Source: Richelia sp. SL_2_1
GTDB taxonomy: Bacteria > Cyanobacteriota > Cyanobacteriia > Cyanobacteriales > Nostocaceae
Length of the DNA stretch: 54,666 bases
Reading direction: 5' to 3'
Assembly: GCA_012033205.1 (NCBI GenBank)
Contig: JAAUSO010000026.1
Location: 1 to 54,666 of the forward strand
Shown here: positions 46,331-54,666 of the stretch, piece by piece
Layout of the letters: the number at the start of each line of letters is the position of its first letter
How positions within the stretch are numbered: position 1 is the stretch's first letter
Position numbers and translations under genes: made by a program
Notes under the pieces: model-generated
Told to the model about the DNA's origin: nothing
The model's database searches: none
Seen by the model: the letters and a program-made list of their open reading frames with translations, nothing else

Positions 46331-46393
46331 TAAGTCGGGTTTTTTCGTAAAATATCTGTAATACAACAGAAATGTGATCAAAACCCAACTTCT
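46331..46393. repeat. AGAAGTCGGG inverted-repeat element, diverged
   Basis: AAGTCGGGTTTTTTCG at the left and AAAACCCAACTTCT at the right, 63 bp overall, with one changed arm base. It is the second such element in the 358-bp spacer between the cyclase and TonB-like genes, which holds no gene. Confidence 0.75.
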
Positions 46394-46457
46394 CACTAAT
46401 TGCTCGTCATTTCTCTAATTACCGATTTTGATATAGATAATAATTAATTATAGATAT

Positions 46458-47630
46458 ATGACACAATCGGTTGCAGAAAAAAGTTTATTTCCAGAAAAAA
46501 CCTGGAGACGACAAACTGATTCACCCAAATGGTGGATTGCTTTTTCTTGTGGTTCAGTTATCCTACATCTATTGGCGTTCTGGGCGCTCAGTTTATATCA
46601 ATTTAACTTATCACAGCAACGGCGATTAGCGGAGCTAAACACCTCCGGTGTAACGCAATCTGTTGTCGCAATTGAATTGATCGACATTTCTCCCCAAAAA
46701 TCATCACCAGTTCAACCAAAACCAATTCCACCCAAGTCATTAAATACTTCCCTAAACCAAGCCGCAAAACCGATTGTTCCTCAAAATTCACAACCTACGA
46801 CTAAACTAAGTACGGTAAAACCTGCCATTACTTCTATTGATAGGGATGTTATTGCTTTTGATAATCAAAAAATACAGCAGCAACAACGTCAATTAGAATT
46901 AGAATTAGAACAGCAACGTCAATTAGAAGCCCAATTACGTCAACAAGCAGAACAATTGCGTCAAAGACAAGTTCAACAACAACAATTAGAAGCTAAAATA
47001 CGTCAACAAGAATTAGCACAACAACAACAACAACAATTAGAAACTCAACGTCAACAAGAATTAGCACAACAACAACAATTAGAACAACGCCGATTAGCGC
47101 AACAAAGTAAGTTAGAAGCCGAAGAACAACGTCAACTAGCAACCCAACAACAGCCTCAAAACCCCGTAGATGGTGAACAAATCGCCGATGCTCCCACTAA
47201 TGCATTAGGACAAACTCCACAACAGCGCACAAAAACCTCACCAGTTCCCATTCAAAATCAACCTACTCAAAGTGGAGGAATATTAACTGCAAGTTGGAAA
47301 ATCGATACCAATACTTTTTTTAAAGATAAACCAGATAATCTTGCACAACCTTTAAAAAGAATTAATAGTGATATACCCCTTCCTCCTCCCCAAGATGGTA
47401 ATTTTCAACCTAGAGATTTTTTGGTGTGGCTGACAATTGATAATCAAGGCAATTTATTATTGATAAAGGTAGATGAAGCAATACCCTTAGCACAAAGAAG
47501 TCAATATCAAGAGTATGCCGAAGAAATTTTCAAAGATCAGAAATTCATTCCTGCAACCGCGAATAATGGCGATAAACCTGACTTGAGTAATTTACCCATA
47601 CGTGTCAATATCAAAAACATTTCCGAATAA
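46458..47630 (+). CDS. TonB-like protein with a Gln-rich coiled coil
   Basis: 390 residues: short cytoplasmic N-terminus, one membrane helix (WWIAFSCGSVILHLLAFWAL), Pro-rich stretch, long Q/E-rich coiled coil (about 135-240, built from CAACAA-type codons), a linker, and a C-terminal alpha/beta domain (RDFLVWLTIDNQGNLLLIKV, then YAEEIFKDQKFIPA). This is the TonB/TolA layout of an inner-membrane protein spanning the periplasm. No ExbBD genes are adjacent. The function is inferred from the layout only. Confidence 0.6.
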   Translation: MTQSVAEKSLFPEKTWRRQTDSPKWWIAFSCGSVILHLLAFWALSLYQFNLSQQRRLAELNTSGVTQSVVAIELIDISPQKSSPVQPKPIPPKSLNTSLNQAAKPIVPQNSQPTTKLSTVKPAITSIDRDVIAFDNQKIQQQQRQLELELEQQRQLEAQLRQQAEQLRQRQVQQQQLEAKIRQQELAQQQQQQLETQRQQELAQQQQLEQRRLAQQSKLEAEEQRQLATQQQPQNPVDGEQIADAPTNALGQTPQQRTKTSPVPIQNQPTQSGGILTASWKIDTNTFFKDKPDNLAQPLKRINSDIPLPPPQDGNFQPRDFLVWLTIDNQGNLLLIKVDEAIPLAQRSQYQEYAEEIFKDQKFIPATANNGDKPDLSNLPIRVNIKNISE

Positions 47631-47701
47631 TTTCCGAATAAATTTTTGAATAACTTGATTTTTATTTATCAATGTAATATAATAGTAAAGTTAAAAACAA
47701 T

Positions 47702-47772
47702 GCGGGCGTAGTTTAGTGGTAAAACCTTAGCCTTCCAAGCTAATGATGCGGGTTCGATTCCCGCCGCCCGCT
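47702..47772 (+). tRNA. tRNA-Gly (anticodon TCC)
   Basis: 71 nt. Acceptor arms GCGGGCG and CGCCCGC pair fully; D arm TAGTTTAGTGGTAAAAC; anticodon arm TTAGC-CTTCCAA-GCTAA with TCC; T arm GCGGG-TTCGATT-CCCGC. Discriminator T, no encoded CCA. All stems form. Confidence 0.95.
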
Positions 47773-47800
47773 TCACCATAGGTTAAAAAATCAAAAAATA

Positions 47801-47823
47801 ACTCTCAGATTATCTCTGAGAGT
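47801..47823 (-). terminator. Terminator of the pst operon
   Basis: ACTCTCAGA and TCTGAGAGT form a perfect 9-bp stem with loop TTATC. Read leftwards it is followed by TATTTTTTGATTTTTT, so it fits a terminator for pstB, whose stop lies about 54 bp upstream on that strand. Confidence 0.75.
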
Positions 47824-47876
47824 CAAACATTTGCCATGCATATCAGACTTAGACATAATTATTGCCTAACTAGTAT

Positions 47877-48683
47877 TTAACCAAACTTACCGCTAATGTA
47901 TTCCTTAGTATCCTGCTGTTGAGGATTTTGGAAAATGCTTTCGGTGTGGTCGTATTCAACTAAATAGCCAGTACGGCCTCCTTTTTCCCCGACTCGAACA
48001 TTAAAAAAGGCTGTCATGTCCGATACTCGTGATGCTTGCTGCATATTATGAGTAACGATAACAACGGTGAATTGCTCCTTAAGTTCTTTAATCAACTCTT
48101 CTACCTGTAGAGTAGACTTGGGGTCAAGAGCAGAACAAGGTTCATCCATTAAAATTACATCAGGTTGAACTGCGATCGCCCTAGCAATACACAAACGTTG
48201 TTGTTGTCCCCCGGATATGGATAAACCGCTTTGTTTTAGTTTATCTTTGACTTCGTTCCATAAAGCGGCTCCTCTGAGAGAGCGTTCTACTAATTCATCC
48301 ATATTACCTTTAAAGCCATTAATTTTGGCTCCAAAAGCAATATTGTCATAAATTGATTTGGGGAACGGGTTAGGTTTTTGAAATACCATGCCAATTCTGC
48401 GACGTACTTCTACAGGATCAACTTTGGGGTCATATAAATTTTGACCGTTATAAAGAATCTGACCTTCGGCACGGAATACGTCAATTAAGTCGTTAAGACG
48501 ATTAAAGCAACGTAGTAGAGTACTTTTACCGCATCCAGAAGGACCAATAAAAGCTGTTACTTGATTTTTGGGGATATCCATATAGATATCCTTAAGTGCT
48601 AAAAATTTACCGTAGTAAACGTTTAGTGCTTCTGTTCGTAATACCGTTTGGGTATCGTTTGCTGTCGGAATTTGTGTAGCCAT
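47877..48683 (-). CDS. pstB: Phosphate ABC transporter, ATP-binding protein
   Basis: A 268-residue ABC ATPase: Walker [10 protein letters not shown], signature [16 protein letters not shown], Walker [15 protein letters not shown]-loop [11 protein letters not shown]. The text [14 protein letters not shown] and the ending KEYISGKFG are typical of PstB. It powers high-affinity phosphate import and is the last gene of pstS-pstC-pstA-pstB. Confidence 0.95.
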   Translation of the reverse strand: MATQIPTANDTQTVLRTEALNVYYGKFLALKDIYMDIPKNQVTAFIGPSGCGKSTLLRCFNRLNDLIDVFRAEGQILYNGQNLYDPKVDPVEVRRRIGMVFQKPNPFPKSIYDNIAFGAKINGFKGNMDELVERSLRGAALWNEVKDKLKQSGLSISGGQQQRLCIARAIAVQPDVILMDEPCSALDPKSTLQVEELIKELKEQFTVVIVTHNMQQASRVSDMTAFFNVRVGEKGGRTGYLVEYDHTESIFQNPQQQDTKEYISGKFG

Positions 48684-48802
48684 AAATCTTACGTTAATTA
48701 TTTCTCAGAAAGCTTAAAAGCCGTAATCCTAGTCTTCCCAATGTCTGGTGGTATAATAATATTATTTGTTCTGTTTGGCTTTCAATCGCAATTGAGTTCG
48801 TA

Positions 48803-49687
48803 CTATTTGCTACGAGTTGCCAAGCGAGCAATAATACTAGAAATCAAAACTAGTAAAACCAAAATCAGAGAGGCAGCCCAACCAACAGACTGCTGATTTT
48901 GGTCGAAAGAAATTGCAAAGTTATAAACCAAAACAGCAAGAGAAGCAGTTGGTTCGGTTAAACTTCTCGCCCAATAGAAGGAGAACAAAGCAGTAAATAG
49001 TAAAGGTGCCGTTTCTCCAGCTGCGCGAGCTACAGATAAAGTTATACCAGTCAGAATGGATGGTAAAGCCGCAGGTAATACTATTTGTAGAACTGTTTGA
49101 TAGTTGGTTGCCCCTACCCCAATAGCTGCTTGTCGCAAATCTTGAGAAACTAATTGTAAAGCTTCGTCAGTAGTTCTAACGATAATAGGCAGCATCAAAA
49201 TTGCCAAAGCCACACCACCAGCGATCGCAGAATATCCTCCAAAGGGTGCAACTAAAATACCATAAGTTACAACACCAGCAATAATCGAAGGGACACCACT
49301 CAATACGTTAGTAGCAAAGCGAATCCAACGAGCTGTTTGTCCTTTGCTGAATTCTGTCAAATAAACCGCTGCTGCAACTCCAATGGGTACGGTGATTACA
49401 GTTCCAATTCCCACCATAATCGCCGTACCGAGAATAGCATTACCAAAACCACCGCCCTTATCCAAAGGTGCTGGAGGTAATTCTGTAAACAAGTCTAAAC
49501 TTAAACTACTAAAACCTTTGATCAGCAAGTAAGAAAGTACTAACACCAAAGGTAATAAAGCTAATGCGCCGAGAATAAAGATGACACCATTCATTACATT
49601 ATTAAACAGTGTCCGGGGAGAGCTAGAAGAACGATTTAAACTATCGTTTCCAAATGCTCTTTGTGGCTGGTCTGAAAAACTAGTCAT
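48803..49687 (-). CDS. pstA: Phosphate ABC transporter permease PstA
   Basis: 294 residues with about six membrane helices and the inner-membrane permease loop (DEALQLVSQDLRQAAIGVGA, then TNYQTVLQIVLPAALPSI). It follows pstC by 19 bp and is 119 bp before pstB. With PstC it forms the membrane channel. Confidence 0.93.
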   Translation of the reverse strand: MTSFSDQPQRAFGNDSLNRSSSSPRTLFNNVMNGVIFILGALALLPLVLVLSYLLIKGFSSLSLDLFTELPPAPLDKGGGFGNAILGTAIMVGIGTVITVPIGVAAAVYLTEFSKGQTARWIRFATNVLSGVPSIIAGVVTYGILVAPFGGYSAIAGGVALAILMLPIIVRTTDEALQLVSQDLRQAAIGVGATNYQTVLQIVLPAALPSILTGITLSVARAAGETAPLLFTALFSFYWARSLTEPTASLAVLVYNFAISFDQNQQSVGWAASLILVLLVLISSIIARLATRSK

Positions 49688-49706
49688 AATTTAATACACC
49701 ATTACA

Positions 49707-50669
49707 TTACAATCGCTTAACTCGCAATACTATTAACTCTGCCAAAATATTCACAATCAGAGTCAATATGAATAACACAAAAGCAGCGTACATCAAGGCA
49801 CTGATTTGTAAACCGCCCGCTTCTGCAAACTGATTTGCTAATAAAGAAGCAATTGTATTGCTAGGTGCAAATAAGGAAGGACTAATTCTGTTGGAGTTAC
49901 CAATTAACATCGTAACAGCCATTGTTTCCCCCATCGCCCGCCCAAGACCAAGCATTATGGCGCTGACAATACCAGAAAATGCCGCTGGAATAATCACTTG
50001 TAAAAGCGTTTCCCAACGAGTACATCCCAATCCATAAGCAGCTTGGCGCAAGCTACCAGGTACTGAAACGAGCGCATCGCGAGAAATTGCTGTAATAATT
50101 GGTAAAGTCATAATTGCCAGAATAATTCCAGCAGGTAACAATCCTGGACCACCAATTCCTCCTGATTCGGGACGGCTAAAAATTGGTAGCCAACCCAAGT
50201 ATTGATTCAGCGATGTACCAACAGTTCCCAAAAAAGGAATTAAAACGAAAATTCCCCATAAACCATAGACAACACTAGGAATCGCTGCTAGTAGTTCTAC
50301 TAGAAAAACCAGTACAGTTTTTACTGATACAGGCAATATATCTTCGCTTAACAATACAGCAGTACCAATACCAATCGGTACGGCTATCAACAAACCAATA
50401 AAAGAACTAGCTAAAGTTCCGTAAATTTGGGGTAATACTCCGTATTGACTTCTTGGTGGGTTCCAATCGGTTGTCCCTAAAAAACCAAGACCAAACTCTC
50501 TTAATGCTGGAAGTCCCTGAATGCCAACCTGAAATCCGATCCATAATAAGAGTGCGGCAACACCGAAAGCGAAAACTCGTGTTACCCAAATAAAGCTACG
50601 GTCAAGCGTTCTATCTGCTTCAGAGCGATTTTTACCTTCTGGTTGTCTACTCTGGGCTGATGTATTCAT
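49707..50669 (-). CDS. pstC: Phosphate ABC transporter permease PstC
   Basis: 320 residues, six to seven membrane helices, permease loop (RDALVSVPGSLRQAAYGLGC, TRWETLLQVIIPAAFSGI) and the PstC text LGRAMGETMAVTMLIGNSNR. Second gene of the operon, about 106 bp after pstS. Confidence 0.93.
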   Translation of the reverse strand: MNTSAQSRQPEGKNRSEADRTLDRSFIWVTRVFAFGVAALLLWIGFQVGIQGLPALREFGLGFLGTTDWNPPRSQYGVLPQIYGTLASSFIGLLIAVPIGIGTAVLLSEDILPVSVKTVLVFLVELLAAIPSVVYGLWGIFVLIPFLGTVGTSLNQYLGWLPIFSRPESGGIGGPGLLPAGIILAIMTLPIITAISRDALVSVPGSLRQAAYGLGCTRWETLLQVIIPAAFSGIVSAIMLGLGRAMGETMAVTMLIGNSNRISPSLFAPSNTIASLLANQFAEAGGLQISALMYAAFVLFILTLIVNILAELIVLRVKRL

Positions 50670-50775
50670 AAAAAACTATACCCATGTAATAGAGAAAATG
50701 TGGGAGCGAACCACATTATTCCTTAACTAGTCAAACGATCATATGCAGTTGAAAGATTAATCTTCAACGGCTAAT

Positions 50776-51915
50776 TTACTTTATAGCAATGTTGTATTCG
50801 GGACTGATTTTGTCAGCAGCAGCAGCAACTTTCTCTACTACATTTTGAGGTAAAGGAACGTAACCGAGTTCTGAAGCAACTTTTTGACCTTCAGTCAAAG
50901 CATATTCAATGGTCGCTTCCATCGCTTTGGCTTTTGCTGGATTGTCATACTTCTCGTAAGCTAAAATCCAGGTATAGGTAACGATAGGATAAGATCCCTC
51001 TCCTTCTGGATCATCAATAAAACCACGGAGATTTTCAGGTAGTTCTACTGCTTCCAAAGCTTTGGATGCAGCTTCGTCGTTTGGTGCAATAAATTTGCCT
51101 GCTTTGTTTTCCATAGCAGCCATAGTCAGATTTTGACTATTAGCGTAACCATACTCTACATAACCAATAGAACCGGCAGTTTGCTTGATTTGAGCAGTCA
51201 CACCTTCATTACCTTTAGCACCAATTCCTGTAGGCCAAGATACAGTCTTACCTTCCCCAGGACCGCTTTTCCACGCTTCGCTAACAGCACTTAAGTGCTT
51301 GGTTAATACACCAGTTGTACCGCTACCATCGGAACGATATATAACTGTAATGTTTTGGTCGGGAAGATTTACTCCGGGGTTAGCCGCAGCGATTTTGGGG
51401 TCATTCCACTTAGTAATCTTACCGAGTAAAATATCGGTATAAACCGCACGTGGTAACTGCAAATTATCGACTCCGGGCAAATTGTAAGCGAATACAATAC
51501 TACCAGCAGTAACAGGTAGTAACAATACGCCTCTAGTTACCTTAGCGATTTCTTCATCCTCCATTGCCACATCGCTGGCACCGAAGTCAACTGTACCTTC
51601 GATAAATTGTCTAACACCAGCACCACTACCAACTGATTGATAGTTCACTCGTAAATTCGGATATTTAGCGCTAACATCTTTGAACCAACGCTGATAAAGC
51701 AAGGCTGGGAAAGATGCACCTGCACCATTCAGGTCTACATCTCCACCCAAATCCAATTTGGTGCTAGCAGCAACATCGGTAGCACCCCCAGGAGTGCCTT
51801 CTCCAGCAGTATCATTTCCTTCACCGCCACAAGCTGCCAAAGCGACAGTAAGTGCTAATACTGAGAGCAAAGAAGCTATTCGAGACTTATTAGCTACAAA
51901 TTTATTAGAAAACAT
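50776..51915 (-). CDS. pstS: Phosphate-binding lipoprotein PstS
   Basis: 379 residues. The signal peptide ends in a lipobox (LALTVALAAC, Cys29), so the mature protein is lipid-anchored in the periplasm. Phosphate-site text: LNGAGASFPALLYQRWF, YQSVGSGAGVRQFI, VDFGASDVAM, VIYRSDGSGTTGVLTKHL. First gene of the pst operon; a Pho-box-like sequence lies upstream. Confidence 0.95.
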   Translation of the reverse strand: MFSNKFVANKSRIASLLSVLALTVALAACGGEGNDTAGEGTPGGATDVAASTKLDLGGDVDLNGAGASFPALLYQRWFKDVSAKYPNLRVNYQSVGSGAGVRQFIEGTVDFGASDVAMEDEEIAKVTRGVLLLPVTAGSIVFAYNLPGVDNLQLPRAVYTDILLGKITKWNDPKIAAANPGVNLPDQNITVIYRSDGSGTTGVLTKHLSAVSEAWKSGPGEGKTVSWPTGIGAKGNEGVTAQIKQTAGSIGYVEYGYANSQNLTMAAMENKAGKFIAPNDEAASKALEAVELPENLRGFIDDPEGEGSYPIVTYTWILAYEKYDNPAKAKAMEATIEYALTEGQKVASELGYVPLPQNVVEKVAAAADKISPEYNIAIK

Positions 51916-51968
51916 GGATGTGCTAGTTGAGTAATTTTGCAGGTATCGTTTATAATATACCCCGAATC

Positions 51969-52000
51969 AGTAAAGAGAAGGTTAACAAAGTTGGATAAAG
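51969..52000 (-). promoter_or_regulatory. Possible Pho box upstream of pstS
   Basis: On the pstS strand the text contains CTTTATCC, GTTAACC and CTTTACT, resembling the repeated CTTAACC-like half-sites bound by cyanobacterial SphR/PhoB. Spacing (13 and 11 nt) is irregular and the match is imperfect. A Pho regulon site is expected here. Confidence 0.35.
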
Positions 52001-52882
52001 TTCGATTCTAATGTTTCTTTATACTCATTCCGGCAAAAATTTATATTTATTATTCAAATAATTTATAGTCAAAAATCTTCAGATTATTTAGCCATTGAAA
52101 AGAAATAAATAATACATTAGAACTTGTGTATTATTACTATCAGCAAAATTTATTCAACAGCAATAGCAATATCAAAGCGTTTATATATAGGACTTAGCAA
52201 AAAGGCATATTTTTCTTGTCGGGTGCTTGTACACTGCAGCAATTCTTAACCCAATCATATGAAAGTGAGAGTACGGCACCACCCGAGTTGTGTGACACTT
52301 GCGGCTATTCCTGATATAAATAATAATGCTTACTATGTGAGCATAAATTTTTTCACGTCTACCAATAGTTAGTCCTCCGTAAGATTCTTTTCTCCTAATA
52401 TACGGAGAGGGGTGAGGTTATGAGTGTATTCTATTCAACTGAAAACCGCTATATTACCTTTTATAGTAGTACTGCAGTACTACATAATTAACATCTTATC
52501 CGGATGCGAATATTGAAGATAGGAGAATTTAAGTATTGAATCAAAATGCATAAAAGCAAAGTTGATGACTTTAGCAACCTAAGTCAAATTTTGGACATTA
52601 GGTAGTTAGACGCATTAGAATAGGATGCGATATCAGTAAAAACGGTAAACCTTGATAAAACTATATAAAAATCTATAAAAATATAAGTATTTTTTTAATT
52701 AGTGGTCTGTTCTATTTATTGTGGTGGTTTGAGGGATTGTGAGCCGAAAGGCTGGTTTATTGTGAATAGGGAGCGACAAGCTGCCATTACAAATATTGGA
52801 ATCCTTGCAACTAATGATATATACCATTAGTCAGCAGAGAATAGTCATATTATTTTCCCCTTTCTGTATGAGAATCTGATAA
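52001..52882. other. Long intergenic region between pstS and bioY
   Basis: No supported gene. AT-rich, with a short TCTCCTAATATACGGAGAGG near 52391 that could form a weak hairpin. The promoters of pstS and bioY are expected at its two ends. Confidence 0.5.
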
Positions 52883-53470
52883 ATGCTAGCTGCATCCAAC
52901 CAATTGTTATGGTCAATGATTGGCTTACTACTAACTATGTGTGGTACCTTCCAGAAAGCCTATATTACTATCCTACCTTGGAGTTGGAGTAACCACGGAA
53001 TTCATGCTTTCCCTTTAGGTGTCAGTTATCAAATTGGTGGAGTGTTGTTAGTCGGTTGTTTGGGAGGTAATAATGCCGGGGCGCTTTCCCAAATTGCCTA
53101 CTTGGTTATGGGTTTAACTTTGTTACCCGTATTTACTGACGGTGGAGGTATCGGCTATGTCAAGCTTTCCCAGTTCGGTTATTTACTAGGTTTTATTCCT
53201 GGGGCTTGGATTTGCGGTTTTTTTGCTTTTAAAGTTAGACCAAAATTAGAAACTCTCGGATTTAGTTGTATTTGTGGCTTGTTAACAGTTCATTTGTGCG
53301 GTATTAGTTATTTGGTCATTACTTATGCTTTAGGTTGGCAAGGTTCGGAAAAATTATCTTTATTGCAAGCAATTAAAGAATATTCATTGTTTCTATTGCC
53401 GGGACAATTCGCTGTAGTTTGTGCCGTTACTCTAGTAGCATACGTACTGCGACATTTAATGTTTTATTAG
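52883..53470 (+). CDS. bioY: Biotin transporter BioY
   Basis: 195 residues, about six membrane helices; GVSYQIGGVLLVGCLGGNNA, GALSQIAYLVMGLTLLPVFT, DGGGIGYVKLSQFGYLLGFI match the BioY substrate-binding (S) component of an ECF transporter. No ATPase or T component is adjacent, as is common when a shared ECF module is used. lspA follows after an STRR spacer. Confidence 0.88.
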   Translation: MLAASNQLLWSMIGLLLTMCGTFQKAYITILPWSWSNHGIHAFPLGVSYQIGGVLLVGCLGGNNAGALSQIAYLVMGLTLLPVFTDGGGIGYVKLSQFGYLLGFIPGAWICGFFAFKVRPKLETLGFSCICGLLTVHLCGISYLVITYALGWQGSEKLSLLQAIKEYSLFLLPGQFAVVCAVTLVAYVLRHLMFY

Positions 53471-53550
53471 TTGACAGTTGACAGTTATCAGTTATCAGTT
53501 AGCAGTTATCAACCACCAACCATCAACTATCAACTAACCACCAACTACTA
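53471..53550. repeat. STRR array between bioY and lspA
   Basis: TTGACAGTTGACAG, TTATCAG, TTAGCAG heptamers then CAACCAC/CATCAAC units fill the 84-bp spacer directly after the bioY stop. The frame through it would add a false N-terminus to LspA. Confidence 0.8.
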
Positions 53551-53554
53551 CCTC

Positions 53555-54030
53555 ATGCTTTTAAAAAATCGTTTATTTTGGATAGCTGCTATTGCCGGTT
53601 TTATTTTGGATCAATTAACAAAATACTGGGTGGTGCAAAATTTTAGTTTAGGACAAACACAGCCACTAATAAAAGGAATATTTCATTTTACTTATGTTCA
53701 AAATACAGGGGCTGCTTTTAGTCTTTTTTCAGGGAAAGTAGAATGGTTACGCTGGCTATCTTTATTAGTAAGTGTGGCATTGATAGCATTCGCTTTATTT
53801 AGTCCGATTTTAAGTCGTTGGGAGCAATGGGGATATGTTTAATCCTCAGTGGAGCTATCGGTAATGGTATTGATCGATTTTTACTAGGGTATGTTATAGA
53901 CTTTCTTGATTTTAGACTGATTAATTTTCCTGTATTTAATTTGGCTGATGTATTTATTAATATTGGTATTGCTTGTTTAATAATTGCCTCTTTTCAAAAA
54001 ACACCTTCAAATCATCGTTCTTCGCGATAA
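53555..54030 (+). CDS. lspA: Lipoprotein signal peptidase, with a one-base frameshift
   Basis: The start is set at ATG 53555 (MLLKNRLFWIAAIAGFILDQ) after the STRR. LspA cleaves prolipoprotein signal peptides in the membrane. Motifs: QLTKYWVVQNF, VQNTGAAFSLF, catalytic Asp in GAIGNGIDRF and in VFNLADVFINIG, four membrane helices. The frame breaks at about 53837, where TATGTTTAATC should read TATGGTTTAATC to give WEQWGYGLILSGAIGNGIDR. The corrected length is about 158 residues, normal for LspA. Sequencing error is the simplest reading. Confidence 0.88.
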
Positions 54031-54066
54031 TAATCAGTTATCAGTTAACAGTTATCAGTTATCAAT
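54031..54066. repeat. STRR run after lspA
   Basis: CAGTTAT, CAGTTAA and CAGTTAT heptamers directly follow the lspA stop. It is the same family as the arrays at 32375, 37606 and 53471. The rest of the 446-bp spacer to 54476 holds only the two inverted-repeat elements listed next and no gene. Confidence 0.75.
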
Positions 54067-54232
54067 AATCAAATTTCCAATTGAGAAGTTGGGGCTAAAA
54101 GTTAGGTTTTCTCAGATTTTTAAAATATGAGTGAAAAAACTCTGCGCCCCTCTGCGCTTACCAATAATTCCTTTGCGTTAAAAAATATATAATTCTAATG
54201 CTAACAGATTTGATATGACAGATATTGATACT

Positions 54233-54281
54233 AAAAACCCGACTTCTTTAATATAGTTGGGTTTAGAAGTCGGGTTTTTTT
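54233..54281 (+). terminator. AGAAGTCGGG hairpin, terminator-like
   Basis: AAAAACCCGACTTCT and AGAAGTCGGGTTTTTTT form a strong hairpin ending in a T run, about 200 bp after lspA. It is a compact member of the dispersed inverted-repeat family seen at 35166, 46123 and 46331; a single arm recurs at 54315. Confidence 0.7.
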
Positions 54282-54353
54282 GAGATTTGGAAGGGTTATA
54301 CAGATATTTATCCGAAAAACCCGACTTCTGCGGTTATCCTCGAAATCTTCAAT

Positions 54354-54437
54354 AAAAAAGTTCTGGATACTCACTAATGGTATTAGTTATAGCTGTGAAG
54401 CCAATCACTAATCTTAGAGAAACCAGAACTTTTTTTT
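54354..54437. terminator. Long inverted repeat, possible bidirectional terminator
   Basis: AAAAAAGTTCTGG (54354-54366) and CCAGAACTTTTTT (54423-54435) are exact complements enclosing 56 bp. It lies 40 bp past the stop of the leftward gene at 54477. The A and T runs at the ends fit termination in both directions. Confidence 0.6.
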
Positions 54438-54476
54438 AACCCTTATTATTATGAAGGTTTTTTAACTAATTGACTT

Positions 54477-54666
54477 TTATTGAGGAGCTAATATCCCTGC
54501 TCCATTATCAGGAGTTGTTTCTTCTTCGGTATCGCTAGGGGAATTTGAGTCTGGAAGAGTTGTGTCTCCTGGTTGATTCATATTGGTAGGAGCATCATCT
54601 TCACTCGGAGCGGCTTCAGGAGTTACACCACCAGGCATTGGAGTCATATTGGTAGGAGCATCATCT
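54477..54666 (-). CDS. C-terminal part of an unknown, Pro/Thr/Asp-rich protein
   Basis: The frame enters from the right window edge and ends at TAA (54477-54479). About 62 residues are visible: DDAPTNMTPMPGGVTPEAAP, then a second DDAPTNM, then DTEEETTPDNGAGILAPQ. It is low complexity with a 23-residue repeat spacing, typical of a disordered tail of a secreted or surface protein. Nothing more can be said without the N-terminus. Confidence 0.6.
   Translation of the reverse strand, partial: DDAPTNMTPMPGGVTPEAAPSEDDAPTNMNQPGDTTLPDSNSPSDTEEETTPDNGAGILAPQ

Overview
The window looks like a chromosomal segment of a filamentous, probably heterocyst-forming (Nostocales-type) cyanobacterium. An allophycocyanin alpha-B gene (apcD), copies of the HIP1 octamer GCGATCGC, heptameric STRR arrays (CTGATAA/CAGTTAT type) and cyanobacterial gene families (DUF1822, GUN4, CyaC-like cyclase) all point there. 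The lineage below that level is inference.

Positions 1 to about 27,400 are accessory and rich in conflict-type genes. From the left: an Uma2-family gene cut by the window edge; a decayed sigma-like/DUF1822/CHAT-STAND-WD40 locus broken by a 1.3-kb ISL3-family element with an adjacent deletion; a HigBA remnant carrying a 125-bp MITE-like insert; a UPF0175/DUF3368 pair; a broken RDD gene; and small secreted or hypothetical genes. Next come a large coiled-coil gene and four small ribbon-helix-helix (RHH) genes. Two of these end at the same hairpin-overlapped stop with an open -1 frame behind it. An internally deleted IS1634-type element abuts a metacaspase-GUN4 gene with a small membrane-associated partner (EACC1-like).

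The centre (16,983-25,897) is the most interesting part. A leftward vWA-MoxR-VMAP operon faces a rightward set: a gene of unknown function, a caspase-like protease and an NB-ARC-TPR (NLR-like) protein. The VMAP protein and the NLR share an almost identical N-terminal adaptor region, and the caspase ends in a 20-residue copy of its core (IHIGD motif). This suggests two sensor/switch modules feeding one protease through homotypic contacts. ParDE and HigBA toxin-antitoxin pairs close the block.

From about 27,500 the window is mostly housekeeping: asnS, an RsbW-like anti-sigma factor, rlmD, apcD, two tandem glutathione-reductase paralogues, a YqiA-like esterase, hisC, a GNAT acetyltransferase, a 1139-residue hybrid kinase/adenylate cyclase (CyaC-like), a TonB-like protein, tRNA-Gly, pstSCAB, bioY and lspA. 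STRRs and AGAAGTCGGG inverted repeats fill the spacers and sometimes supply start or stop codons.

Caution: asnS and lspA, both normally essential, each carry a single-base frameshift. Some indels here may therefore be sequencing errors, and every frameshift call should be read with that in mind.
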